Source: Halomonas sp. TD01
Lineage (GTDB): Bacteria; Pseudomonadota; Gammaproteobacteria; Pseudomonadales; Halomonadaceae
Direction: 5' to 3'
Assembly (NCBI RefSeq): GCF_923868895.1
Contig: NZ_OV350343.1
Coordinates: forward strand, 3,844,001 to 3,908,000
DNA length: 64,000 nt
Shown here piece by piece: positions 8,334-19,400 of this stretch. The position numbers were made by a program, and so were the translations under genes. Position 1 is the first letter of the stretch; every line of letters begins with the position of its first letter. The notes under the pieces are model-generated. The model saw nothing but the letters and a program-made list of their open reading frames with translations, was not told where the DNA came from and made no database searches.

Positions 8334-10046
8334 CTAGTTCACCTTCCTCAAATAGCCCTCGTTTATCAGCCACTGTACATTCACCCTGTCAGGAAGGTTG
8401 GGCAACATCTGCGTTCCTCCGCCGGGCTGACCGAAGGCCGGTGCAATTTCACCCTGTATAACAGGTAAGGGCTTTTGAACCTCATATATATGATGCGGCT
8501 CTGCCAAGCTTCCAGGTGCCATAGCCCTATGATCAATTGGAGTTCCCTCCGGTGACATAAATGCACCATTAGGCGAGCCATATCGATCAATGCGGGTTCC
8601 GACAGGTAAAGTTGATTCAGTTGGCTTTTCAGAAAAGCCCATATTTTCAGGCCAATCCCAGCCACTGCCATCAGCCTTTCTATATTGATCATAATATGAA
8701 GCGCCGCTCGCCTCTGCATCTGTTGCACCGGGTCTTACTCCGTGGTTGGGCACATCTTGCGTCACACCACTCCCATCCAGCCCCACTCTCCCAGGCCTGC
8801 TCGCAATACTACTCGCCACCTTCGGCAAACTCGCCGCTAGGCCGCCTGCGCCCATAATCATCGTCTGGTTTTCCAGTGCGACGCGCATGCGCAGCCTGTC
8901 GGCTTCGTCTCGTTGCCCGGCTTGCTCTAGGGCATCGGCGTGGGCGAGTTGCTCTCGGTTGTTCTCGCTGATGTGTTCTGCGGGGTTGGCCGCAAACGCT
9001 TTGATCTCGTTGCCCATCTCGCGCAGGATCGCTCGGGATTCTTCGTCTCCCAACGCGGCTTGACCGGCTAACTGGCCGAGGATCAACGGGGCGGTGGCTG
9101 AATCGACCACCATATCCGTCAGCGCTTCAGCGCCAATATGCTCCATGCGTTGTTGCTGGTGTTCTCCCCACAAGGTGGCGGTGTGCTGGTAGTCAGAATA
9201 GGTCTCTCGGTCAACATCACCGGGTTGCCAACTACTGAAGGCGGCCTCTAGCAATGAGCGTTCGTAGCTACACGCAGCCGCGCTACCACCTTGGCCACAA
9301 GCGGTTTCCAGTGCGTCATCTCGCGAGCGGTCCAACTGACGAATCGCTAACCGTTCTTCCTCCAGGGCTTGGCGCTGAGTCTCTGATAGCGCTTGCTCAT
9401 CGTCCTCGAGCAGTTGATCAATCTCTTGCAACCGCTGCGATTCCTGATGACTCAGATAATTATTCACCACCTCATTAAACGCCGCCGCGCCGCCTTGGGT
9501 GCCACCCGTGGCTGCACCGGCAGCGGTGCTGGCCAGTGCCGTGAGGCCGTCGGTGAGGGTGTCGTCGAGGCCGGCGTTTTTCAGGGCACTCGCGATGGCC
9601 GGGGCGCTGAGGGTACCCACGGCGGCCCCCGTGGCACCTTGCGTACCACCTGTCAGTGCGCCGATGGCGGTGTGGGCGGCCAGGCGTTTGGTGCCGTTGT
9701 CGCCCCAGTCGCTTTGTAGCTGATCGGCCTGGGCGTTGAGTTGGTTGGCGCGCTCTGTGTCGCCCGCGGCCTGAGCTGCGTCGGCTTGCAGGCGTTTGAG
9801 TTGCGCTTCCTCGAGCTTGGCTTGGGCAGTGTCGCCGACTAACTTGCTCGCCCGCGACCCAAATTCCTGGGTAATCGTGGCTTGGGCCTGCACGTCTTTT
9901 CTGACGCTTTCTGCATCGAAGATCGGCGCAATGCCGGTGTCTGCATCGCCGGTGCGGGCGTCTTGATTGCCCGCCAGGCCGCTGATGGCGGCAACCGTGA
10001 TGCTACTGGCGTCGCCGGCCGATGCCGGAGAGGCCTTTGCCGGTGC
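8334..10046 (-). CDS. Orphan 1 CdiA C-terminal fragment with TNT (NAD glycohydrolase-type) toxin
   Basis: The open frame runs from after a TAA at 10047-10049 to TAG 8334. From the 5' end it has a short piece homologous to the CdiA FHA-2 end (ISGLAGNQDARTGDADTGIA), the KLVGDTAQAKLEEAQ pretoxin shared with orphan 2, NEVVNNYLSH, a ~300-residue variable linker, and a C-terminal ~100-residue TNT domain. Diagnostic blocks are LPVGTRIDRYGSPNGAFMSP, AFGQPGGGTQM and VQWLINEGYL. TNT (named after the tuberculosis necrotizing toxin) hydrolyses NAD(P)+. The 5' end is eroded, with stop codons and deletions relative to the main gene, and it has no export signal or obvious start codon. It is probably a silent cassette. 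Confidence 0.8.
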   Translation of the reverse strand, partial: APAKASPASAGDASSITVAAISGLAGNQDARTGDADTGIAPIFDAESVRKDVQAQATITQEFGSRASKLVGDTAQAKLEEAQLKRLQADAAQAAGDTERANQLNAQADQLQSDWGDNGTKRLAAHTAIGALTGGTQGATGAAVGTLSAPAIASALKNAGLDDTLTDGLTALASTAAGAATGGTQGGAAAFNEVVNNYLSHQESQRLQEIDQLLEDDEQALSETQRQALEEERLAIRQLDRSRDDALETACGQGGSAAACSYERSLLEAAFSSWQPGDVDRETYSDYQHTATLWGEHQQQRMEHIGAEALTDMVVDSATAPLILGQLAGQAALGDEESRAILREMGNEIKAFAANPAEHISENNREQLAHADALEQAGQRDEADRLRMRVALENQTMIMGAGGLAASLPKVASSIASRPGRVGLDGSGVTQDVPNHGVRPGATDAEASGASYYDQYRKADGSGWDWPENMGFSEKPTESTLPVGTRIDRYGSPNGAFMSPEGTPIDHRAMAPGSLAEPHHIYEVQKPLPVIQGEIAPAFGQPGGGTQMLPNLPDRVNVQWLINEGYLRKVN

Positions 10047-10097
10047 TTAGTGTGCATCGTAGTTGGCGAGGTCGGTGAAAATCGCGTCGTTGGCAAC

Positions 10098-10409
10098 CTA
10101 CCCCCATGGGTATCCATTGAACAGGAATAACGCAAAATAACCCGTCAGTGCCAAAACAAACGCTATCAATCTTGGCATACTCCCATCCTCCACTCTCACC
10201 CCACCGCCACCAAACGAAATATATTTATCGTAAAAATAAGATTGTGCCGCCTGCCCAAAAAAAAGCTGCCCAACCAATACACCAACAAAATACTCCCACT
10301 CTCCCCAAAAACGTAAAGCAGCGTTTAAAAAAGAAAGGAAAGCCATAAACCAAAGTATATAGACGCGATATTTTTTTATCACCTCTAACCATGTGCCCTT
10401 TGAACTCAT
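10098..10409 (-). CDS. cdiI: CdiI-type immunity protein (membrane) of the main CdiA
   Basis: A 103-codon protein starts 30 bp after the cdiA stop, with GGGGGAAGG just upstream of ATG 10409. Three hydrophobic segments (around residues 14-32, 37-60 and 80-98) make it an integral inner-membrane protein. Its broken paralogue at 1091-1419 shares FWGEWE, the YDK...GGGG...DG motif and the end LFNGYPW. A membrane-embedded immunity protein is the pattern known for pore-forming or depolarising CDI toxins such as that of E. coli EC93. This supports a membrane target for the neighbouring toxin. Assignment rests on position and paralogy; no Imm family name is claimed. Confidence 0.75.
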   Translation of the reverse strand: MSSKGTWLEVIKKYRVYILWFMAFLSFLNAALRFWGEWEYFVGVLVGQLFFGQAAQSYFYDKYISFGGGGVRVEDGSMPRLIAFVLALTGYFALFLFNGYPWG

Positions 10410-10439
10410 AAGCCTTCCCCCAGTTTAAAGGCACTTATA

Positions 10440-13400
10440 TCAATCGATAATGTTAGTTGCATTGTCCGACACCTCACCCCATACTCCCGCCAAATCCAAC
10501 GCCGCAGTAATTCTTGCAGCCAATGGGGCAGGTACACCTCGAGCTATTGCGTATCTTTCGAACCCTGCACTCGCCACCTCCTTCGTTGCTGATGTAACAA
10601 ATTCGTCTTTTAAGTAGCCAGATAACAAACCTGCCACACTCCCCGAGATAGCAAGCCCTTGCCCTAAAGCACCAACCGGCGTCATTACTACCCCAGCTGT
10701 CATAGCCTTGCTGGCATCATCCAACGCCTTGGCATCTACAGCCCTTTCCCATTCCTGTGCGGCAGGGTCGCTATGGTCAATGTTAGCGTTCCGTCTGACG
10801 CATTCTGCATCTCCACATGAAAAATGCGGTACGTGGTAAATCTTGCCATCCACCACATAGCTGACCGTGTAACGGCCTTCTTCATCCAGCGGTCGACCCG
10901 TCAGACGGTCTCGCGGCTGACCAGGGGCTGCCTCTTCTGGTGGTAGCTGATAGACAAGCGCCCGATAGGGCGAGCCTTCCCCACCCGTCTGCTCGATGAT
11001 GTAGCTGATCAGCTCAGGTGGCGTGTTCTTCGGTATTTGCTGGATCAGATAGCGCGTCGTGCCGTCCTCTCCGGGGGTTGCCATCCAGTCACCGCCATAG
11101 TCAAAATAGGTGTCATCAACGGCGGTCACATCCTGTAAGTCGACGATGATGTTGGAACCTGGGCTTTCCTCCAACTCGTCGTTGTACATGGCTCTGAGGG
11201 CATCGGCGATCTGTTCTGGCGTGTACTCGCTGCCTTCGGCCAGCTGTTCCGCCAAGGATTGCTCGAAGCTATGCAACTGGCGATTATTGACATCAAGATT
11301 GAACGCCATTGCACCACCTTGGGCGCCGCCTGTCGCCGCACCGGCCAGGGTGGCAGTGAGCGATTCAAGCCCTTGGCGCGCCTCGTCCGGTAGATTCAGC
11401 TCATCCGTGAGACGTTCCACTTCTGCCATAAGCACTGAACTGGTCAGTGCTCCCGTCGCTCCGTCCACACCGCCACCGGCCAGGCCGAGCAGCGTATGGC
11501 CCGAGGTGCGGTAAGCGCCGCCTTCCGCCCAACGTGCCGCTTCTTTCAGCAATGCAGCACGTGTTTCAGGATCATTGGCGTTTTGTGCCTCACGCCATAA
11601 CTGGGCTTCCTGCTGGCTGGCGTAATCCCCCCATTCTTGGCTCGCCCGCGACCCAAACTCTTGGGTAATCGTGGCTTGGGCCTGCACGTCTTTTCTGACG
11701 CTTTCTGCATCGAAGATCGGCGCAATGCCGGTGTCTGCATCGCCGGTGCGGGCGTCCTGATTACCTGCCAGGCCGCTGATGGCGGATTCGGTGGTGCTGC
11801 TGGCACTGCCATCGTCGCGGCCGGTGCCGATGCCGGAGAGGCCGGTGCTGCTTTCGCCGCTATCATTTCCACCACTGCTGAGGCCAACGCTGGTGCTTTC
11901 GGCCTCATAGGTGGCGTTGTTGGCGATATCGCTAACGGTGAGCGCGCCACTTTCTATTGCCTCACTGGCGCTTTGCCCGGCGGTGGTGAAGCGGTTGCGG
12001 TCTTCATCTATCGCGGTTTGGGTGCTGGTGATAGCACCGCCGGTAAGATTGGTGGTGCCGCCGACGTTGACCTGGAAGCCGCCGTCGCCAGCGCGCAGGC
12101 CGCTTTGCTCATTGACGCTTTGGAAGTCGCTGTTGAGCTTGGTGCGGCTGGCGTTGAGGCTGGCGGTGGGCTGCCCTACGCCGATCAGCGGTACGCTGAG
12201 ACTTCCGCCGCTGCTTTGGTGGCGTTCGTTGTGGGTGGCGGTGTCTTGCAGGCTTTCAATGGTCAGATCGCCGCCGATGTGGGTGCTGATTTGCGGGGCG
12301 CTGACCACGGCACTTTTGAGGGCGGTGTCACCGCCGCTGTTGAGGATGACCTGATTACCGGCGCTGAGCTGGGTGTTGTTGAAGAAGGTGCTGTCACCGT
12401 TGCCGTGGCCCTTGGCACGGCTGGCGTCCAGGTTGAGGGCAATGCCATTCGTGCCGAACCCCAGCCCAATACTGCCACTGCTGCTGTTGTGGCGGTCGCG
12501 CTGGGAGACGGCATCGGCGCTGGCCAGCAGGTTGATATCCTGGGTAGCATTGAGCAGTAGCTGATCACCAGCCTCTAGTTGGCTGCCTTGTACGGTGAGG
12601 GTGCCTTCGCCATCTCCCTGGCCGAGCGCGTGAATGACGAGGTCGCCACCGGCTGCCAGGGTGGAGCCGCGGGCGGTGTTACTTTCAACCGTGCTGTCAC
12701 TGCGGCTTTGGCTGGAGCCCAGGCTGATGTTGAGGCTGAGATCCGTGCCCTGCCCGCCTTGCAACTGTTGCTGAATATCCGTCACCGCGAGGGCGCTGTT
12801 GGCGGCCGCCAGGGCTTGCATACGCGGGCTCTGGGTGTCGCCAGCCGCTTGGAACTGGCCCTCGAGGCGTTGTGCGGTGTCTATCACGGGGCCGCTGAGG
12901 GAGAGGCTCAGGCCGCTTTGTTTGAAACGCTGTTCGGTCTGGCTGCTACGGGTCTCTCGGCCTTCGAGGATGTTGACCGTGTTGGCACCAATCAGGATAT
13001 CGCCGCTGGGGGCCAGCACGTCAGAACCGATCTGGGTGTAGGTGTCGCCAGCGCTCAAGGTGACGTTGCCGCCAATGCTGCCCACGGTGGCGGGGGCAAC
13101 GAAAGTGGCAGTATTGGTGGCATCGGTCATCTGCCGTTGGCTGCCGATGTTAATGCCAAACCCACCACTGAACAGGCCACTTTTTTTGCTGCGGCTGAAA
13201 TGGCTGTCGCTGAGGGTGTGTTGGGCGGCATCCAGGGTGAGGTTGCTCCCAGCATGAATCCCTAGATCCTGGTCGGCCAGGACGTTGGCACCGCTGAGGT
13301 GGATATCTTGACCGCTGGTCATAGTGACCGTCTGGCCGCCTAGCTCGCTGGCTAGTGCCTGAGTGTTGATGCTGCTCGTGCGGGTGGTGCGGGTGCGGCT

Positions 13401-16400
13401 GGAGAACAGGCCACTGCTGCGGGTTTGGCGGCCTTCGGCCAGGCTATCAGTACGCTGCCCGGCTTCCAGGGTGATATCACCGTCAATGGCGTTCAGGGCC
13501 AGGGCACCCTGGGCGTCTACGGTGGCGGCACGCAGGTTAATGTCTTGCCCAGCGGTGAGGCTCACCGCCCCGCCGCCGGTGATCACGCTGCCGATCTCTT
13601 CGCTGTGGCTCTGGTGATGGTAGTTGTTGGCATCCCAGTTAAGGGCGTGGCTTTGGCCAACTTCCAATGTATCCAGGTTGATATCGCTACCTGCAATGAG
13701 CTGAGTCACGCCACTGCCAATGTTGTGTAGTTCGGCAGCGGAGAGGTTAATCGCACCGCCCGCGCTGGCCAGCAGGTTGCCCGCCTCGCCGTTGACATAA
13801 AGCCCGGCCATCCGGTCAATGCCTTGCAGGCTGAAGGTATTACCATCAACCTCGTTGGTGGCGCTGTGGAGCGTACTGGCGATGTTGATATCCCCGCCCG
13901 CTTGCAGCGCCATGCCGGTCGTGGCGGCAATGCTGCCACCGTCGATATTGATGTCCTGACGGGCATCAATTAACGCGATATCGCCTTGGATGCGGCCGCT
14001 GTTGTTGAGGTTCTGGGCGCTGATATCCACCATGTTGCGCCCGGCAATGGTGCCGCTGTTGTTGAGGTCGCCACTCAGGGCCAGGTCGATATCACGGGCG
14101 CTGATCAGGGTGCCATTATGGCCACCCAACAGCTCGCCATTGGTGGCCAAATCGCCTTCGCGGGGGGCCAAATAGACCTTTGGCATCAGGGCGGTGGTGG
14201 TAGAGCCATCGGGTAGCTGTACGGTTTGTGTGACTAGCCAGACGATATCGTTGGTGAGCTGGGCGGTTTGCGACGCTGACAACGCAATGCCGGGGCGCAG
14301 CTTGTGTTCATGCGCAAAGGTCGCCCCCGCGTTCATCAGCGCCGCGTATTGCGCATCATCCGTGCGGTAATCGCCCAGGAAGCGGTAGCCGGTGAGCGCA
14401 GCGACTTGGTCACGAATGAGCTTTTGCTCGTAAAAGCCGTCACCCAGGCGTTTTTGAGCATGAGCCGGATCGTAGGCCAACGCTGAAAGTAGATAGTCAC
14501 TGGAAAGCCACTGGCGGTGATCAGTAAAGTCGGGGTCCGTCGCCACCAGGTAACGCGCGTTACTACCAGGATCAATGGTGAAGAGGCTGCTGGTGGGCAA
14601 CAACAACGGTGGGGCTGTTTGCGTGCCTAAATCTGTTGTCGCCTGGGCACCCTGGCTGGGGTTGGCATGGTCAAGCAGCCAAGTATCGGTGGAGAACGCG
14701 GCGGTGGATTGGGTGCTACTTGGGGTAGTGGTATTCAACGAGGCGCTGTTAGCCCCTGGGGTGTCAGTATTGACGCCATTGGCGCTGCTGGTTGCGCTGC
14801 CCTGGCTGGCACTGAAGGATGCCTGAGTAGCGCCCTGAGTATGTGCGTTCACACTGTTGGTGGTATTAGTAGCATTGCCTGAGTGAGCCACATTAACCGA
14901 GGCACTGTTCGCCCCACGGGTATTGGTATTAACGCCGTTGGCGCTGCTGGTCGCGCTGCCCTGGTTGGCACTAAAGGATGTGTCAGTGGCACCCTGGGAC
15001 GCTGTGTTAACACTGTTGGTGGTATTAGTAGCATTACCTGAGTGAGCCACCTTAACCGAGGCACTGTTCACCCCATGGGTGTCGGTATTAACGCCATTGG
15101 CGCTGCTGGTCACGCTGCCCTGGTTGGCATTAAAGGATGCCTCAACGGCCCCTAGAGTCTCTGTGTTCACACCATTGGTACTGTTGGTGGCACTGCTGGA
15201 GCCGTCCAAATCAAACGATGCGCCATCTGCTACATGCATTTCCGTATTGACGCCGTTGGCACTGTTGGTGGCATTGCCTGGCTTGTTGGCACTGAATGAT
15301 GCGCTGTTAGCCCCCTGGGTATCCGTATTAACCGCGTGTGTGCTTTTGGTGGCGCTGTCTGAGCCAGCGACATTGACCGAGGCGCCGTCAGCACCATGGG
15401 TCTGCGTATTGATGGCCGCGGCGCTATTAAATACATCGCTCTTGTTGGCACTGAATGATGTGTCAGTAGCACCCTGGGACACCGTGTTCACGGCATTGCC
15501 GCTAGTGGTCACACTTCCCTGGTGAGCACTGAACGATGTATCAGTGGTCCCATGGGAGTCGGTGTTCACGGCATTGGCACTATTCGTCCCACTGCCTGGG
15601 CTGTTGGCTTGGCCGATGACGTCAGCATCTACCACTGACTGAGTCACTTCGGTGGTCTCAGTGTTGACTGCGCTGGCACTATCACCGGCACCAGCAACCT
15701 CCTGTGCGGTAGTGCTGATGCTTTGATTGGCAAGCGTCGCGCCTGCGACATCTGAGCTACCAGAGCTAGTGCCACTGGCTGTTCCAGGGCCAGCTTTGCC
15801 ACCAATGCTGGTGCCACTACCCGTGATGGCCGTGTTTTGCCTTACCTCGCCAACGCCAAGCTGGTTGTCTGTGAAGACTTCTTCGAGTGGGCCGATATGT
15901 TTTTTGTCTATCCATGCACGATCTAGCCAATCAGCAACACCTGCGTCGGTCCCCTTTGTACTTGAGACCCTGCGTACTATAGCTGTTGCCTCATCCCATT
16001 CTGTAATTACGCGGCGTTCGCCTATTGCCTCTCGGTTTTCCAGGTTAGCAATATCCCCTTGCAGCGTTCGGCCAACGATAATGCGACTTTTATCATTGAG
16101 TAGGTCATTCCCTATCAGGGTCAGGTTTCCTCCCGCCCTGATCAAGCTGGGAGCGCTGGACACGACTTTGCTTACATACTCATTACGCTTAAGACGGTAC
16201 TGCGTCCAGTTTGAAATGGTCGTAGAAGCAGACCCATGATAAAAAGTGTAGCGTCCCTCATAATTAAGGTAAGGATTCCAAGTGGAACCCGTAGTATTTT
16301 TCTCCTTCCAAGTTTTTTCATTCCGTTCCCAAGTAAGCCTCGTCCCGTTGTCAAATTGCTTACTCCAGCCATTAGGAAACAAGTCTACCCAGCCATTTTC

Positions 16401-19400
16401 GTGAATGGTCAGTTTATTCTCCCAGCCTTGGGGCTGGATCATGGTTACCTTGGTTTCGCCAAGGTATTCTTCCTCCATTACAAAGTGCTCGTTGGTATTG
16501 CGCAATGTGTCTGCCGCCAACGCCATGTCTCCTAAGCTTTCAATGGTGGCGCTGTTGTTGTTGAGTGTTGCTGCATTGCCAGTGCCGTCTGCCACGGCCT
16601 GATAGTTAGAGAAGAGTGAGCCACCGATGGCCATATCGCCGCCGCTAAAAATCAGCGCACCCTCACGGTTGGTAATATGCTGGGCGCCAACATCCAGCCG
16701 CTCTCGGGCAGCAATCGTGGCGGATTTCGTCTGTCCTCCCGCCGTTTCTTCACGATTACCAAGGTGACTAACGGCTATGGCGATACGGTCACCATAGAGT
16801 CGCCCAGTACCTACGTTATCCAACGCGTGGCCGTTGATTTGCGTATCCGCTCCATCGATCAAGCCTCGGTTGATAACGCTGCCATTATGCGCTTGTGTGG
16901 TGTCCAGCATGGTGGTGCCCAGACTCCGCAGCTCACCACTGGGCTGGTTGCGAATCTCATCGGCATGCACAGTGAGGCTGCGCCCCCCCTGCCACTTTCC
17001 GGCATTGGTAAAGGTGTTACCCCCGGGGGCACCATGCAAACGTAAACTCAAACTTCCTTCTGAGATCACCTGCTGATCACTGGCGGTATTGAGGTCTCCT
17101 ACCAGGTCCAGCGCCATATCGCTGCCACTTTCTAGCTTTCCGCTTAGATCTACGGTGTTGGCAACTACCGTAATGGAAGCGGCTTCAGTGGCGTTGTCAT
17201 TATTGGCGACAATCTCACCCTCTTTATTGCTGATCTCCAGATTGCGCTCGGCGGGAGTGGTAGCGCTATCTTGTAGCGTCAGGGCACGCTGAGCGTTGAG
17301 CGTGCCGCTATCGTTGATAATTGATGTATCAGCGGTGATGATGAGGTCGAGACCAGCCAACACTTGACCAGCGGCATTGTCGACGTTGCTGGCGGTGATC
17401 TGTACGTGCTTGCCGACAATGCCTTGGGTGCTCTCACTGGTCTGGCTATTGTCAACAGTGTCAGCGATTAGGCTGACCAGCGCATTGGACTGCACAATGC
17501 CACCCGAGTTGAGGATATCGGCATCGGTAGACAAACTCACATTGTCTTGGGCCAGTATCTCTCCATGGGTATTGTTGATGTCTTTTCGGGCATTGATATC
17601 GAGTTCCGTGGCCGCCACCATCAGGCCGTCCGTGTTGCTCACACTGTCAGCATCCACCAGCAGATTACCCGCTCTGGAGGCCAGAACACCGTCGGTATTG
17701 TTAAGCGTATCTTCGGCCTGAAGCGATAACCCCGCCTGGGTGACAACATTGGCTTGCCAAGTGTCAAGATTGCCCTGCGCATTAATGTCGGCATTGTAAG
17801 CACTGGTCTGGCTGTTGCGTAGATCGACATGACCACCTGCTACCGTCAAGCTACCCGCCGCCAGATTGTTGCCAATGGCCCTTAGATCGCTGGTAGCAGT
17901 AATGCTGAGCGCACCGCCATCTTCACCCAATGCCTTCAAGCTGCCATCTTTATTGAGGCCAGCGGCAAGGGTGCCCCCGCTGTCAACACTGGTAGCATCA
18001 ATGGTCAGATTATCGGCCGCCGCAAGGGTGCCCGTGCTGGTTAATGCACCAGTCCTAAGGAAAGCGTCTTTGCCTGCGTAAACAGTACCGCCCATGTTAT
18101 TCAGGCTCTGCGCATCAATAAGGATATTGTTTTGGGTAATGAGATTTGCACTGACCGTGCTTAACGCACCTTTCGCCGCAACATCAGCATCGTAAGCGCT
18201 ACTCTGGCTATTATTCAGGTCAACGCTATCACCTTCGAGCGTCAAGCTGCCCGCTGCAAAATTGTTGCCGGTGGCTCTTAGGCCGTTGCTGGCAGTCACT
18301 CGCAATGCAGCACCGTCAGCAGCAAACGTAGCGAGACTTCCGTTGCTACTCAAGCCAGCGACAAGGGCACCCTCGCTGTCGACGCTGGTGGCATCGATGG
18401 TTAGGCCACCTGCCGCGGCAATCGTGCCGGTGTTGGTGAGCGCGCCGGTATAGAGGGTGGCATTTCCTCCCGCGTAAAAAGTGCCGTCGGTGTTAGCGAA
18501 GACCTCGTTGAGGCTGACCTCAAGATCGTTGCCCGCTAACACGGATCCCTGCCCACTCGTTAGGCTCTGCGCTTGTATGCTCAGGTCACCTACCTGGCTG
18601 GATAGCATGCCCTGGGTGTTATCCAACGCGCCGTCGCTACTCAGCGATAGGCTATCCCGAGTGACAATGGTGGCTGCTTGAGTATCAAGATCACCTCGGG
18701 CGGCAAGTGCTGCGCGGTAAGCACTGGTCTGGCTATCGCTTAGATCAATATTGTCTCCGTCTAACATCAGTCTGCCTACGGCCAGATTGTTGCCAGTGGC
18801 GGTTAGCTCATCTGTGGCAGTGACGCTAAGGGCACTGCCGTCTTCAGCAAACTCATTGAGCTTGCCATCGCTATTCAGCCCTGCAGCGAGCGTGCCACTG
18901 CTGTTAACGCCGCCAGCGTTAATGGTTAGATCATCCGCTGCCGCAACGGTGCCGGTGTTCGCCAGTGACCCTGTGTCGAGAGTGACATTGCCGCCTGCGT
19001 AAACAGTGCCATCGGTGTTGGTGAGAGATTCGTGAAGCGTGATATCAAGGGCGTTGCCTGCTAACAACTCACCCTGCTCGTTGTTCAGGCTGAGCGCCTG
19101 TACCGTCAGGTCGCCTTGCTGGCTAGCCAGAGTACCCTCGGTGTTATCAAGCCCCCCCTCTGCCTGAAGGGTTAGCTTCTCCTGGGTAACGACATTGGCC
19201 TGCCTGCTCGCCATATCACCACGGGCGGTAATATCAGCATTGTAGGCGCTCGTTTGGCTCCCACTCAGGTCAATATTACCGCCGTCAAAAGCAAGGCTGC
19301 CTGACGCCAGGTTGGTCCCGGTAGCGACCAAGTCACCAGCGGCAGTGACGCTAAGGGCACTGCCGTCTTCAGCAAACTCATTGAGGCTGCCATCGCTATT

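Noticed and set aside
10225..10434. Alternative immunity frame starting at 10434
   Set aside because: It is out of frame with the conserved membrane segments shared by the two cdiI paralogues; the frame from 10409 ends in the shared LFNGYPW.
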